A DNA stretch of 64,000 nt, from positions 31,662 to 95,661 of the forward strand of contig JANXSK010000132.1 of the NCBI GenBank assembly GCA_025352695.1, in the 5' to 3' direction. The translations under genes were made by a program, and so were the position numbers. The notes beneath the pieces are model-generated. The model saw nothing but the letters and a program-made list of their open reading frames with translations. It was not told where the DNA came from and did not search any database. Of the stretch, positions 27,183 through 37,086 are shown in pieces; the first letter of the stretch is position 1, and each line of letters opens with the position of its first letter. This DNA is from Ferruginibacter sp. GTDB taxonomy: Bacteria > Bacteroidota > Bacteroidia > Chitinophagales > Chitinophagaceae.

Positions 27183-27896
27183 ATGGATACCCATCTTCAT
27201 CATGATCACACAGAAGCCCACTTAAAAAGTTCTGATGCTTTAAGAGATATTGTAATTGGTATGAGTGATGGACTTACGGTACCGTTTGCACTTGCAGCTG
27301 GTTTAAGTGGTGCTGTAAGCAGTAGTACGATTATTGTAATTGCTGGTATTGCAGAAATTTGTGCCGGAAGTATTGCCATGGGACTTGGTGGTTACCTAGC
27401 CGGTAAGACAGAGCAGGATCATTATAAAAGTGAAGTTAAGAGAGAGTATGTTGAAGTAGAAACCCTGCGTCACCTTGAAATTAAAGAGACGAAAGAATTT
27501 TTTGCCAATATTGGATTAAGTGTGGCATTACAAGATCTAGCTACTGAAGAGATTGCACAAAATAAAGACCGCTGGGTAAATTTTATGATGAAGTACGAAT
27601 TGGGGTTGGAAGAGCCTGATCCCAAAAGGGCAACTAAGAGTGCCTTAAATATTGGACTTTCCTACATTGCAGGTGGCATCATTCCGTTAAGTCCTTATTT
27701 TTTTATAAGCGATTCAAATGAAGCTTTAAAAATATCTGTCGTTGCAACGCTGATATGTTTGTTTATATTTGGTTATTTTAAAAGTAAAATAACCGGCGTT
27801 AATCCTATTTGGGGAGCTATAAAAGTAATGTTAATTGGTGCTGTTGCTGCAGCGGCTGCCTTTGGAGTAGCTAAATTATTTGAAGGCCATCATTGA
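27183..27896 (+). CDS. VIT1/CCC1-family iron/manganese transporter
   Basis: A 237-residue membrane protein of the CCC1/VIT1 family, which moves Fe(II) or Mn(II). Hallmarks are ALRDIVIGMSDGLTVPFALAAGLSG (TM1 with the conserved Asp) and GSIAMGLGGYLAGKTEQDH (TM2). The cytoplasmic metal-binding segment is Glu-rich (KSEVKREYVEVETLRHLEIKE). IGLSYIAGGIIPLSPY lies in a later helix. The start at 27183 is chosen because the likely -7 box (TATCTTTA) is at 27151-27158 and an upstream start at 27120 would precede it. The N terminus is His-rich (MDTHLHHDHTEAH). It is convergent with a second metal transporter gene. Confidence 0.9.
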   Translation: MDTHLHHDHTEAHLKSSDALRDIVIGMSDGLTVPFALAAGLSGAVSSSTIIVIAGIAEICAGSIAMGLGGYLAGKTEQDHYKSEVKREYVEVETLRHLEIKETKEFFANIGLSVALQDLATEEIAQNKDRWVNFMMKYELGLEEPDPKRATKSALNIGLSYIAGGIIPLSPYFFISDSNEALKISVVATLICLFIFGYFKSKITGVNPIWGAIKVMLIGAVAAAAAFGVAKLFEGHH

Positions 27897-27961
27897 TTGT
27901 AATTTTATCAGAGTTTATAGTAACTATTTATAAAAACTTACATGATTGTATCTACCCTATC

Positions 27962-28957
27962 CTATGATCCTGATAGTAGTTGGTGCTTTTTATTGATAAC
28001 AATATTTTCCAATGTCCATTTAATTTTCTTTTCAAACGGATGTTTGCGTACCGAGCAATCATTTTTGGTACAGATATTACAGCTAAAATCAAGGCATCCG
28101 TCTGAATGAACAAATAGTTCCATAGACTCTCCATATTCCTTTTTTACAAGGGCTGACAGGACATCAATTTCCTCGTGTGCCTGGTGCACATTTAAATACC
28201 ATGGTACAGTTAGGTGACAATCGAGGTGTATGGTACCACCGTATTTTATAATACGCAAATTATGAACATCAATCCAGTTAGGCCTTCTGTTGCTATTTAG
28301 GGTTACTACAAGTTTCTCTAATAAAATAGTATCGGCTTCATCCATTATTCCAGCTATAGAGGTACGCACTATTTTATATCCCGTAAACAAGATTATAAAA
28401 GCAAATAGCATAGCTACGGCACTGTCTATCCACCAAAGTTTTACAAAATATAACAATATTAATCCTGCAATAATACCGAGTGTTGAGTAAGTATCACTTT
28501 GTAAATGTTTACCACTTGCAATCAGCGCAAGTGAATTATTTTTTGTTCCTGTTGCAATACAAATACTGCCGGTAACATAATTTATAATAGCAGTAACTGC
28601 AATAATCCAGATACCATAATCCAATGCTTGTATAGGGTGCGGATGAATAAGATTATTAATGGCCTCGTAAATGATAATAAGACCGGCAACAGAAATGAGT
28701 GTTCCTTCGATGGCAGCTGAAAGAAATTCCGCTTTGCCATGTCCATAAGGATGATCTGTATCTTTTGGCTTGGCACTTACATACAAACTATAAATACCAA
28801 TAAGTCCTGCTACCACATTAACTGTACTCTCCAAAGCATCGGTTAAAATAGCTACTGAACCTGTAAGGTACCAGGCTATCAGTTTCATAATAAAAAGAAT
28901 AATACTAACGAAAGTTATTATTTTTTGAAGCCTTAAATTTTGTTGTGATCTATGCAA
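27962..28957 (-). CDS. Cation diffusion facilitator (CDF) transporter with Cys-rich C terminus
   Basis: A 331-residue proton-coupled exporter of divalent metals (Zn, Fe, Mn or Co). Six TM helices fill the first 210 residues. Conserved pieces are AILTDALESTVNVVAGLIG (TM2 Asp), DTDHPYGHGKAEFLSAAIEG, and SGKHLQSDTYSTLG (TM5 Asp). The cytoplasmic domain has the metal-sensing HxD-type stretch IIKYGGTIHLDCHLTVPW. After it comes an extra segment with five cysteines in a short span (DGCLDFSCNICTKNDC), not part of canonical CDFs. It probably binds metal or an Fe-S cluster. It faces the VIT1-type gene convergently, which fits metal handling, though they are separate transcripts. Confidence 0.9.
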   Translation of the reverse strand: MHRSQQNLRLQKIITFVSIILFIMKLIAWYLTGSVAILTDALESTVNVVAGLIGIYSLYVSAKPKDTDHPYGHGKAEFLSAAIEGTLISVAGLIIIYEAINNLIHPHPIQALDYGIWIIAVTAIINYVTGSICIATGTKNNSLALIASGKHLQSDTYSTLGIIAGLILLYFVKLWWIDSAVAMLFAFIILFTGYKIVRTSIAGIMDEADTILLEKLVVTLNSNRRPNWIDVHNLRIIKYGGTIHLDCHLTVPWYLNVHQAHEEIDVLSALVKKEYGESMELFVHSDGCLDFSCNICTKNDCSVRKHPFEKKIKWTLENIVINKKHQLLSGS

Positions 28958-29130
28958 ACGAAATATTTAGCATGTAAATATAACCGCTATCTTTTAATGA
29001 AAAACAATCGCCTGAACTAAACCTTAAAAATGACCTGTTTACCTGCTGCAAAATTTGATGCTGCAATTCGTACATTTGCTATCATTAAGAATAAGTAGTT
29101 TTTAAATAATATTATAAAAAAGTACCTAAT

Positions 29131-29194
29131 TGGTATGCGGTACAAGAGGGCGATGCAACGATGTACCACAATGTATGGTAGCCCGGTCAAAATA
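29131..29194 (+). repeat. Dispersed 65-bp repeat, copy C (in the valS leader)
   Basis: Begins TGGTATGCGGTACAAG, identical over 16 bases to the complement of copy B, and matches it at 28 of the first 34 positions. The far end (GGTcAAAATA) is similar. It ends nine bases before the valS ATG. Orientation is opposite to copies A and B. Confidence 0.65.
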
Positions 29195-29202
29195 TTTTAA
29201 GC

Positions 29203-31893
29203 ATGGAACTGAGCAAGAATTTTTTACCCAACGAAGCTGAAGCTAAATGGTATCCACACTGGTTAGAGAAAGGCTATTTTAACAGCACACCCGACGAACG
29301 GGAAGCCTATACAATTGTAATACCTCCGCCAAATGTTACCGGTGTGTTACATATGGGACATTGCCTTAATAGTACGATACAAGATATCTTAATTCGCAGC
29401 GCCAGAATGCAGGGAAAAAATGCCTGCTGGGTGCCGGGTACAGACCATGCTTCGATTGCTACAGAAACAAAAGTGGTGGGCATGCTAAGAGAAAGGGGTA
29501 TTACAAAATCATCTTTAACAAGAGACGAATTTTTAGCTTATGCATGGGAATGGAAAGAAAAATATGGTGGCATTATTTTACAGCAATTAAAAAAATTGGG
29601 CTGTAGCTTAGATTGGAAAAGAACATCTTTTACAATGGATGCTGATTATTACAAAAGTGTAATAAAAGTATTCGTAGACTTGCATAACAAAGGACTTATT
29701 TATCGTGGAAAAAGAATGGTCAACTGGGATCCTGTTAGCCTGACTGCATTGAGTGATGAAGAAGTAATTTTTAAAGAAGTAAATTCAAAACTATTTTATG
29801 TTACCTATAAATTAGCCGACGATTCCGGAGATGGAATTACGGTAGCAACTACCAGACCTGAAACAATTTTGGGTGATGTTGCTATTTGTGTAAACCCAAC
29901 TGACGAACGTTACATTCACCTGATTGGCAAAAAAGTATTGGTACCAATTATTAATAGAATTATACCCATTATTGCAGATGAATATGTAACCACAGATTTT
30001 GGAACAGGCGCTTTAAAAATTACCCCGGCGCATGACAAGAATGATAACATGCTGGGTATTAAGCATAATCTGAAAGTAATAGATACGTTGGATGCTACCG
30101 GAAAATTTACCGCTGAAAATTTACTGGATGAAAGCCCGTCTGAGCTTGTATTATCATACATTGGAGTAGACCGATTTGCATTGCGTAAAAAAATTGCAGA
30201 AGATATAAATGCTTTAGGCCTTATTGAAAAAACTGAAGCGTATAAAGGTCAGGTAGGTACAAGCGAAAGAACCGGAGCCGTTATTGAACACCGGTTATCG
30301 TTGCAGTGGTTTATTGATATGCAACAATTTATAAAAAAAAATCCGGAAACATTAACTGCTGTAACAGATGACACGATTAAGTTTCATCCTGCAAAATCAA
30401 AAAATACCTATACCCACTGGTTAGAAAATATTAAAGACTGGTGCATAAGCCGGCAACTTTGGTGGGGCCAGCAAATACCAGCCTGGTATGATGATGCCGG
30501 AAATGTTTATGTGGCAGAAAGCTTAGCGGAATTGCACAAAAGTAATCCTGAAACTGAACACTTACAATTAAAACAGGATGAAGATGTTCTTGACACCTGG
30601 TTCTCCTCCTGGCTTTGGCCCATAGAAGTTTTTAAAGGTATCAGCAATCCTGGCAATGCGGAGGTAGCTTATTATTATCCTTCTACAACATTAGTTACAG
30701 GGCAGGATATTATTTTCTTTTGGGTTGCCCGTATGATTATGGCCGGATATGAATATGCAGGTAAACCTCCTTTTAAAGACGTGTATTTTACAGGAATGGT
30801 AAGGGATAAACTAGGAAGAAAAATGAGTAAGCAATTAGGCAACTCCCCAGATTTACTGGCATTGATTGATCAATACGGTGCTGATGCTGTGCGATTTGGT
30901 ATTATGGTAGCTTCCCCTGCCGGCAACGATTTAATGTTTGATGAAAGTTCATTGGAGCAGGGACGAAATTTTAATAACAAGTTGTGGAATGCATTGAAGC
31001 TGGTAAAAATGTGGGAAGCCCGCCAATTGCCAATTGAAAATAATGAACTATCAAAAGGCAATTACAACTTTGCCACTGATTGGTTTGCAAACAGATTGAA
31101 CCAAGTAAAAACAGAAGTGGATTTATTGATGCAACAATTTCGATTAAGCGAAGCATTAAAAACTATTTATTCTCTTATTTGGGATGATTTTTGTAGCTGG
31201 TATTTGGAATGGGTTAAACCAGGTTTTGAACAACCTATAGAAGCAGTTGTGTATAATAAAACAGTCTTCTTTTTTGAAGAATTAATGCAATTAATACATC
31301 CCTTTATGCCTTTTGTTTCGGAAGAAATTTATCAACAATTGAAAGAGAGAACAGATGATTTATGTATAAAGCAACATACAAAAAATGGAGCTGCTGATAA
31401 TGACATTTTGATAAAAGGGATGCAATTACAAAAAGATATTACGGCCATTAGAGATACAAGAAAAAAATATCAAATAAAAAATATTGACAAAATTAAGTTT
31501 ACAGCTACTTATGATTTACAAAAATTTCTTTTAACCAATTCTTCTATACTTGAATTATTAATAAAGCAAACAAATGTTGAATTAAATGCCAATTCAGTTA
31601 TAAAAGCTGGTAATTTGGAAATTTTGCACAATGAAATAATTATTAAAACTACAGGTAATAATTTTTATTATTTGCAGATAGAAAAAGAAATTGATACATC
31701 ATCGCAAAAAGAGGATTTAATAAAAGATCTTGAACACCAAAAAGGATTTTTATTTTCTGTAGAAAAAAAACTAACGAATGAAAAATTTGTAGGTAATGCT
31801 AAACCCGAAATCCTGGCACTCGAACAAAAAAAAATGGCTGATGTATTATGCAGAATAAAATCAATTGAAGAAAGTTTAGCAGGATTAAATTAG
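29203..31893 (+). CDS. valS: Valyl-tRNA synthetase
   Basis: Charges tRNA-Val in the cytoplasm. The 896-residue enzyme carries the class I signature PPPNVTGVLHMGHCL (HIGH-type) near residue 47 and the second signature KMSKQLGNSPDLL. The common KMSKS has Gln for Ser, a change also seen in relatives. The editing domain has TTRPETILGDVAICVNP and the CISRQLWWGQQIPAWY motif is intact. A C-terminal coiled coil (about 830-896) is present. The gene stands alone; its 5' leader contains one copy of a dispersed repeat. Confidence 0.98.
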   Translation: MELSKNFLPNEAEAKWYPHWLEKGYFNSTPDEREAYTIVIPPPNVTGVLHMGHCLNSTIQDILIRSARMQGKNACWVPGTDHASIATETKVVGMLRERGITKSSLTRDEFLAYAWEWKEKYGGIILQQLKKLGCSLDWKRTSFTMDADYYKSVIKVFVDLHNKGLIYRGKRMVNWDPVSLTALSDEEVIFKEVNSKLFYVTYKLADDSGDGITVATTRPETILGDVAICVNPTDERYIHLIGKKVLVPIINRIIPIIADEYVTTDFGTGALKITPAHDKNDNMLGIKHNLKVIDTLDATGKFTAENLLDESPSELVLSYIGVDRFALRKKIAEDINALGLIEKTEAYKGQVGTSERTGAVIEHRLSLQWFIDMQQFIKKNPETLTAVTDDTIKFHPAKSKNTYTHWLENIKDWCISRQLWWGQQIPAWYDDAGNVYVAESLAELHKSNPETEHLQLKQDEDVLDTWFSSWLWPIEVFKGISNPGNAEVAYYYPSTTLVTGQDIIFFWVARMIMAGYEYAGKPPFKDVYFTGMVRDKLGRKMSKQLGNSPDLLALIDQYGADAVRFGIMVASPAGNDLMFDESSLEQGRNFNNKLWNALKLVKMWEARQLPIENNELSKGNYNFATDWFANRLNQVKTEVDLLMQQFRLSEALKTIYSLIWDDFCSWYLEWVKPGFEQPIEAVVYNKTVFFFEELMQLIHPFMPFVSEEIYQQLKERTDDLCIKQHTKNGAADNDILIKGMQLQKDITAIRDTRKKYQIKNIDKIKFTATYDLQKFLLTNSSILELLIKQTNVELNANSVIKAGNLEILHNEIIIKTTGNNFYYLQIEKEIDTSSQKEDLIKDLEHQKGFLFSVEKKLTNEKFVGNAKPEILALEQKKMADVLCRIKSIEESLAGLN

Positions 31894-31977
31894 AAAAAAT
31901 ATTTTAACACAATTAAAAGTTAGATAAAAGGAGGCACACTATTAAAATAACTATTTCGTTATACCTTTAAAGTTATT

Positions 31978-32466
31978 ATGAAAGCAACATTTTATACTCA
32001 TTTTACTTTTACAGTATTTTTTACTTTGGCCGGTTCAATAGCACTAGCGCAGGCACCTGCTAAACCTGTAGTAAAGCACATTGAAAAATATAAGCCTCCT
32101 GTTGTTCAATCTTACCTTGGTAACATAACCGGCAAAACTGCTAGTGCCGATGTTGAAATAGCCAAAGTTGTTATTGCATTGCCATTAAAAATTGTTGATG
32201 ATAAAAAAAATAATTATGCTGTAGTATCTTACCAATTTGCTTACAAAAGAATTGGTATAACAGAGGATGAAGAAACAGGTAAAACATCTCCACAAAGTGA
32301 TATTGTATCAAACCAATTTACTGAAAGTCCGCTACCCGCAATCTGGCAAAGCAATATTACTGAAGGGTTACATAAAGGCGAAAGCCTGTACTTTTTCGAC
32401 ATCATTGTATTAGATAAATTAGGTCGTAGATTTTTTGCTCCAGAACTTAAAATTACGGTACAGTAA
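31978..32466 (+). CDS. Small secreted protein resembling the GldM C-terminal domain
   Basis: A 162-residue protein with signal peptide MKATFYTHFTFTVFFTLAGSIALA and a Pro/Lys linker. From about residue 75 the pattern YAVVSYQFAYKRIG, QSNITEGLHKGESLYFFDII, and LDKLGRRFFAPELKITV resembles the last beta domain of GldM (V-x-F strand, a G-x-x-L-x-F-x-D-I turn, then a Gly-Arg hairpin). GldM is the periplasmic part of the type IX secretion and gliding motor. Here the domain stands alone without the membrane helix. Function unknown; the match is by eye. A near-consensus box (TACCTTTA) precedes it. Confidence 0.6.
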   Translation: MKATFYTHFTFTVFFTLAGSIALAQAPAKPVVKHIEKYKPPVVQSYLGNITGKTASADVEIAKVVIALPLKIVDDKKNNYAVVSYQFAYKRIGITEDEETGKTSPQSDIVSNQFTESPLPAIWQSNITEGLHKGESLYFFDIIVLDKLGRRFFAPELKITVQ

Positions 32467-32889
32467 TAAATTGAAGAAAAGTAGCTTTTATCATTCTTTT
32501 TCCTAATAGGTACAAATTGCTATCTCTTAAAGATTAAAATCTTTTAAAATTTTAATCTTCCCTTTATAACATTCATTGATTTTTTATTTCAATGTATGCT
32601 CCTTGCAACCAATTACTTTTACCAATCAATTTTCCGTTTACAAAACAGTAATAACCATTTACAAAATAGAGCAATAATTAATTTAGAGTAGTGCTACATT
32701 TAGTTAGATGTATATCCAATTAAAATTCTTACAGACAAGAAAAGTTCATATTATTTATCTATTTCAGGATTTGCTAAAATTGGGTAATTATTTTGTTTTT
32801 ATCTAGTTTTAGTATATTTTATTTGCAGAAATTTTTACTGTCATTTAGTTAATCTTTGATTTAACATACAAATATTTTATCAAAAGCTT
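32467..32889. other. 423-base spacer with one inverted repeat
   Basis: Contains AAGATTAAAAT and ATTTTAATCTT at 32530-32559, a perfect 11-bp stem with an 8-base loop. It is likely a terminator for the preceding gene, although only CCCTTT follows. I see no other feature. Confidence 0.4.
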
Positions 32890-34716
32890 ATGCAAAAAAA
32901 ACTTATCCTCTTTTTTATTACAATTCTTTTAAGTGCAGAAATATATGCTCAAAATAAAGTTGTAGACAGTATGAAAGCTTGGGTAAATGCTCATAATAAA
33001 ATTGATTCCCAATACATCCTTACCCTTCATAGAATCAGTTACAGATTAAGTGAAAAAGATGTGAAGCAGTCCTTCGCTTATTACGAAAAAGTAGTATCAT
33101 TAAGTGATAGCACCAACTTTACCTATGGTAAATCTCTGGCACAAATTAACTTGGGTATTCTACTGTATAATTCTGCAAATTTTGATGCAAGTAACAAAGC
33201 ATACTTTAAAGCAATTGACTATGCAGATGCCTGTGGTTCATTACGCTTAAAAGCGGTATCACTTAATAACATTGCCAACAATTTAAAAACCCTTAAAGAT
33301 TTTGAAAAAAGTAGAAAATATGTAAGAGAAGCCATCGTCCTTAATATAAAACTTGAGGCCTGGCGTGGTGTTGCTATTAATTACGAATTGCTTCAACAAT
33401 CCGATCTAGAGGAAAAATTATATACCGATGCCAAAGAAAATTTAAAAAAGGGGATGCCCTATGCCCTTAGAACCAGTGATAGCTATATACTTTCCTTATT
33501 TTACCTTGGTTTTGGAAAGTTACAAGCCATTAATAACAATATCGATTCGGCTAAATATTATTTTGAAAAAGCATTGCAACAGGCAAAGCTGGAAACAGAT
33601 TTAAGAAATCAGTTACAGGTTTATCTGGCCAAAGTAAAATATTTGCCAACTATACCCTATGCAGAAAAAATATTATTATTACACAGTTCCCTAAAAATAT
33701 CAAAGCAAACTGGTTATTTGGTAGGTATTTCTGATGCAACCCAATTGTTGTCTACCGTTTATGATGAATTAAAAAACAAGGATTCTTCTCTATTTTATTA
33801 CCGGTTATACCGATCTGCAGCTGACTCTTTATTTTCAGAAAATAATAAACGCAACGTAATAATACAGGAATCTGAATGGCAGTTAAAAAGAAAGGAAATT
33901 GAAAACAATCGCTTAAAAGGATTAGCAACATTACAGCAAAAAGATCTTGTTGTAAAAAACAGTTTATTGTTGGCTGCATTAACTGTATTTATACTTGCCA
34001 TTGTAGTCGCCACTTTTGTTTATAAAAACAACGAAGCAAAAAAGAAACGAAGCGAAGCTTCAACCAAACAAAAAATTGCAGAGGTAGAAATGAAGGTATT
34101 ACGGTCACAGATGAATCCTCATTTTATTTTTAACAGCCTTAACAGCATCGAAAATTTTATGATGCAAAATGAAAAGCGACTGGCCAGCGATTATTTAAAT
34201 AAATTTACCCGCCTCATCCGTACCATTTTAGATAGCAGTTTAAGTGATTTAATTCAGGTTACAAAAGATATGGAAGCTTTGCAGCTTTATATTGATTTGC
34301 AACAATTGCGGTTTAACAATAAATTTACCTATAAAACCTGTATTGATCCACAGTTATTAAACGGAGATTATAAAGTACCTTCTCTAATAATTCAGCCTTT
34401 TGTAGAAAATGCTATCGAGCATGGTATTGCTCACAGCGAAAGAAAAGATTGTATCTTATCCGTATCTGCATCAATTAGCAACGACTATATTTTATATTCT
34501 ATTGAGGATAACGGAGTCGGCCGAAAACAATCGGCCGCATATAATATTCAAAATAAGAAGCAACATAAAAGTTTAGGAATAACGATAACAAAAGATAGAA
34601 TTCATATTTTTAACGATACGGATAAAAGTATTGATAATGTTGTTATTACTGATTTGTACGATGTTGATAACAATCCAACAGGGTCAAGGGTAGAAGTAAA
34701 AATTAAATTACTCTAA
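32890..34716 (+). CDS. LytS-type sensor histidine kinase with TPR repeats
   Basis: A 608-residue membrane kinase. After a signal (to about residue 21) comes a periplasmic region of TPR-like helices (about 35-330; SLAQINLGILLYNSANFDAS, LRLKAVSLNNIANNLKTLKD). A single TM helix follows near 358-378, then a coiled coil and the His-kinase domain of the LytS class. The phosphorylated histidine is His411 in MNPHFIFNSLNSIENFM, and the ATP lid holds VENAIEHG and IEDNGVGR. The response regulator gene starts one base after the stop codon, so they are one operon and a matched pair. What the TPR domain senses is unknown. Confidence 0.92.
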   Translation: MQKKLILFFITILLSAEIYAQNKVVDSMKAWVNAHNKIDSQYILTLHRISYRLSEKDVKQSFAYYEKVVSLSDSTNFTYGKSLAQINLGILLYNSANFDASNKAYFKAIDYADACGSLRLKAVSLNNIANNLKTLKDFEKSRKYVREAIVLNIKLEAWRGVAINYELLQQSDLEEKLYTDAKENLKKGMPYALRTSDSYILSLFYLGFGKLQAINNNIDSAKYYFEKALQQAKLETDLRNQLQVYLAKVKYLPTIPYAEKILLLHSSLKISKQTGYLVGISDATQLLSTVYDELKNKDSSLFYYRLYRSAADSLFSENNKRNVIIQESEWQLKRKEIENNRLKGLATLQQKDLVVKNSLLLAALTVFILAIVVATFVYKNNEAKKKRSEASTKQKIAEVEMKVLRSQMNPHFIFNSLNSIENFMMQNEKRLASDYLNKFTRLIRTILDSSLSDLIQVTKDMEALQLYIDLQQLRFNNKFTYKTCIDPQLLNGDYKVPSLIIQPFVENAIEHGIAHSERKDCILSVSASISNDYILYSIEDNGVGRKQSAAYNIQNKKQHKSLGITITKDRIHIFNDTDKSIDNVVITDLYDVDNNPTGSRVEVKIKLL

Positions 34717-34717
34717 T

Positions 34718-35467
34718 ATGGAAAAGATAAAAGCAATTATAATTGATGATGAACTGAGCAGCCTTCAAAACCTGCAGCAAAAACTTACAGAATTTTGCTC
34801 ATCTGTATTTGTTGTGGCAACAGCTCAAAAACCCGAAGATGCCATACTGCTCATTAACCACCATAAACCCGATGTAATTTTTTTAGATATTGAAATGCCC
34901 AAAATGAGTGGCTTTAGAATGCTGGAAGAATTAAAGGAAGTTGATTTTGAAATTATTTTTACCACAGCTTACAACCACTATGCTGTAGATGCAATTCGTA
35001 TCGCTGCTTTTGATTATTTATTAAAACCCATCTCTATAAAAGACCTGCAACAAGCTGTAGAAAGGTTAAATAAATTAAGGGATAATCAAACAAGAGAAAA
35101 AATTGATATTTTAAAATCATCTCTCGAAGACAAAAAAACACAGAATGACAAGATAGCTATTTCCACCACAGAGGGGCTCGAATTTATTCCCATTAAAAAT
35201 ATCCTGCACATTGAATCAAACAGTAATTACAGCAAGATTTATTTTAACGATAACCGCACTTTAACTGTAACCAAATTATTAAAAGATTTTGAAGACATGC
35301 TGGTACCTTATAATTTTTACCGGGTGCACAATTCGCATCTAATAAATTTAAATTATATCCAAAAATACCTGAGGGGAAATGGAGGTAAAGTCATTATGCA
35401 GGATGGAACAGAAATAGAAGTTGCAAGAAGAAAGAAGGAGGAATTTTTGAAGATGATAGCAGGCTAA
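34718..35467 (+). CDS. LytTR-family response regulator
   Basis: The 249-residue partner of the preceding kinase. The receiver domain (1-125) has acidic residues at IIIDDE, phosphoacceptor Asp57 in FLDIEMPKMSG, and the conserved Lys in DYLLKPIS. The DNA-binding LytTR domain spans about 150-249 (ILHIESNSNYSKIYF, FYRVHNSHLINLNYIQKY). Such proteins bind direct repeats in promoters. No target repeat was identified near the operon. Confidence 0.93.
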   Translation: MEKIKAIIIDDELSSLQNLQQKLTEFCSSVFVVATAQKPEDAILLINHHKPDVIFLDIEMPKMSGFRMLEELKEVDFEIIFTTAYNHYAVDAIRIAAFDYLLKPISIKDLQQAVERLNKLRDNQTREKIDILKSSLEDKKTQNDKIAISTTEGLEFIPIKNILHIESNSNYSKIYFNDNRTLTVTKLLKDFEDMLVPYNFYRVHNSHLINLNYIQKYLRGNGGKVIMQDGTEIEVARRKKEEFLKMIAG

Positions 35468-35537
35468 CTTCTGGCTAACAGCTACGGAAATTATTTGCCA
35501 TTGCGATAAAATTTGATACGCCACAAATAAAATACTT

Positions 35538-36269
35538 CTACTCTACCGAAAAATCAATCTTTACTGTAATAGAAGCTGTTTTGTTTTTTGAGCTGGTGTT
35601 AAACGCCCCGCCATAACTGTAATCTTCATTGCTATTTTGACCGGTTATTTGAAACACACCCATTGTAGCTTTCTTAATTTTACCTAAACTACTGCCTGCA
35701 TTTTTAGCAATTATTTCTGCTCTTTGTTTTGCGTCTGCACTGGCTTTGGCTAATAGATCAACTTTTAATTCTGATAATTTTGTATAAAAATAAGCAGGTG
35801 AAGATGAGTTAAATTCTATGCCGCTTTCAATTAACTCAGTTACTTCACGGGAAATTTTTTCAACCTTATTAATATCTTTAGAATCTACTGTTACATTTTG
35901 TTTTAAGTTATAACCCGTAAATTCATTACCAATCTGTTTACCACCAGTATCATATTTTGTAGTAAAATCTTTATCAATGGCCACAGCCGAAAAAAACATT
36001 TCACCTTCAGCAACACCTTTTGCTTTAAGGTAAGTTCTTATCTTTCCTTCATCTTCTTTTAATAAGGAATAGGCACTCTTTAAATCCATCATTTTTCTGC
36101 TGTAATTACCCGTCCAAACAATTTGATCGCTGGCAAAATCTTTTTCTGCCAGGCCTGTAACAGTAATGTTTTCGGATGCTTTAAATTTATACTTATAAGC
36201 AGTACTCAAAATAAAAAATCCTATGATAATTGCCAGTGCAATAATGGCTGAATTAATATATTGTTTCAT
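35538..36269 (-). CDS. SIMPL-domain (DUF541) protein, membrane-anchored
   Basis: A 243-residue protein with an N-terminal membrane anchor (about residues 7-26) and a SIMPL domain: ITVTGLAEKDFASDQIVWTG, then EFTGYNLKQNVTVDSKDINKVEKI, and SADAKQRAEIIAKNAGSSLGK. ENITVTGLAEKDF corresponds to the usual I-x-V-x-G-x-G/A start of the domain. Members face the periplasm and are tied to envelope stress or oxidative damage (E. coli YggE), without a known activity. It stands alone, convergent with the LytTR gene. Confidence 0.85.
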   Translation of the reverse strand: MKQYINSAIIALAIIIGFFILSTAYKYKFKASENITVTGLAEKDFASDQIVWTGNYSRKMMDLKSAYSLLKEDEGKIRTYLKAKGVAEGEMFFSAVAIDKDFTTKYDTGGKQIGNEFTGYNLKQNVTVDSKDINKVEKISREVTELIESGIEFNSSSPAYFYTKLSELKVDLLAKASADAKQRAEIIAKNAGSSLGKIKKATMGVFQITGQNSNEDYSYGGAFNTSSKNKTASITVKIDFSVE

Positions 36270-36498
36270 GTACTTAATTTTAACTAAAGTAAATATTAAT
36301 TGCGTTGTATTAAAATTTAAAATACCTACTCCCTACCCTTGTACTTCCGGATAAGTAATTGAAAGTTGGCGGCTTTAAGTTTCTAATAAAATTACTATTT
36401 CTTTCTATTCCCCTGCCCAAATTGCTGATAGTAAAAGTCTATAATTTTAAAGCTATTTAAAACAAACCCAAACCTCCTCAACTATCAACCATCAACCT

Positions 36499-36996
36499 TC
36501 AAACCAACTGGTGCGTCTGCTTAATAATGCCCATTACAAAAACACTCTGCACTTTACCCATATTTTCTACCTGGCTTAATTTATTTACATGAAAATCATA
36601 GTAGGCATTCATATCCTCACAAACAACCTTCAGCATAAAGTCAAATTCGCCTGAGATACTGTAACACTCAATCACTTCATTTAACGCTTCAATCATTTCT
36701 ATAAATTTTACACCAGCTTTCTTACTGTGTTCTTTTAACGACACGTAACAAATCACCATCAAGCCTTTCTTTACTTTATTATGATCTAGTAAAGTTGCAT
36801 ATTGTTTAATTACGCCGCTAGCTTCCATGCGCTTAATACGTTCATGAACCGGCGTTGTGCTCAGGTGCATTTGGTCGCTTATTTCTTTTACTGTTACCCG
36901 TGCATTTTTTTGTAGCAAGTGCAGTATTGCCAAATCTTTACTGTCAAGTACCAATTGTTCAGTAGTTGAATCATCTTTTAATATTGCTTTCGCCAT
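36499..36996 (-). CDS. Lrp/AsnC-family transcriptional regulator
   Basis: A 165-residue regulator with an N-terminal winged helix-turn-helix (about 17-75: DSKDLAILHLLQKNARVTVK, STTPVHERIKRMEASGVI) and a C-terminal RAM ligand-binding domain (about 85-155: VICYVSLKEHSK, ECYSISGEFDFMLKVVCEDM). Family members sense amino acids as octamers wrapped by DNA. It is transcribed divergently from ahcY with the two -7 boxes only 31 bases apart, so binding in this gap could control both itself and S-adenosylhomocysteine recycling. That regulatory link is inferred from the arrangement. Confidence 0.93.
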   Translation of the reverse strand: MAKAILKDDSTTEQLVLDSKDLAILHLLQKNARVTVKEISDQMHLSTTPVHERIKRMEASGVIKQYATLLDHNKVKKGLMVICYVSLKEHSKKAGVKFIEMIEALNEVIECYSISGEFDFMLKVVCEDMNAYYDFHVNKLSQVENMGKVQSVFVMGIIKQTHQLV

Positions 36997-37047
36997 CAGT
37001 AAAAAGTATTTTATTCTATATTAAATCAATTAATTTAAGTTTTATCC

Positions 37048-37055
37048 CAAAGTTA
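37048..37055 (-). promoter_or_regulatory. -7 promoter box (TAACTTTG) of the Lrp-type regulator
   Basis: Exact TAnnTTTG on the minus strand, about 51 bases before the ATG at 36996. The leader is A/T-rich. Confidence 0.6.
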
Positions 37056-37086
37056 CATAAATGCATAGAATATTATCCTGTAATTG

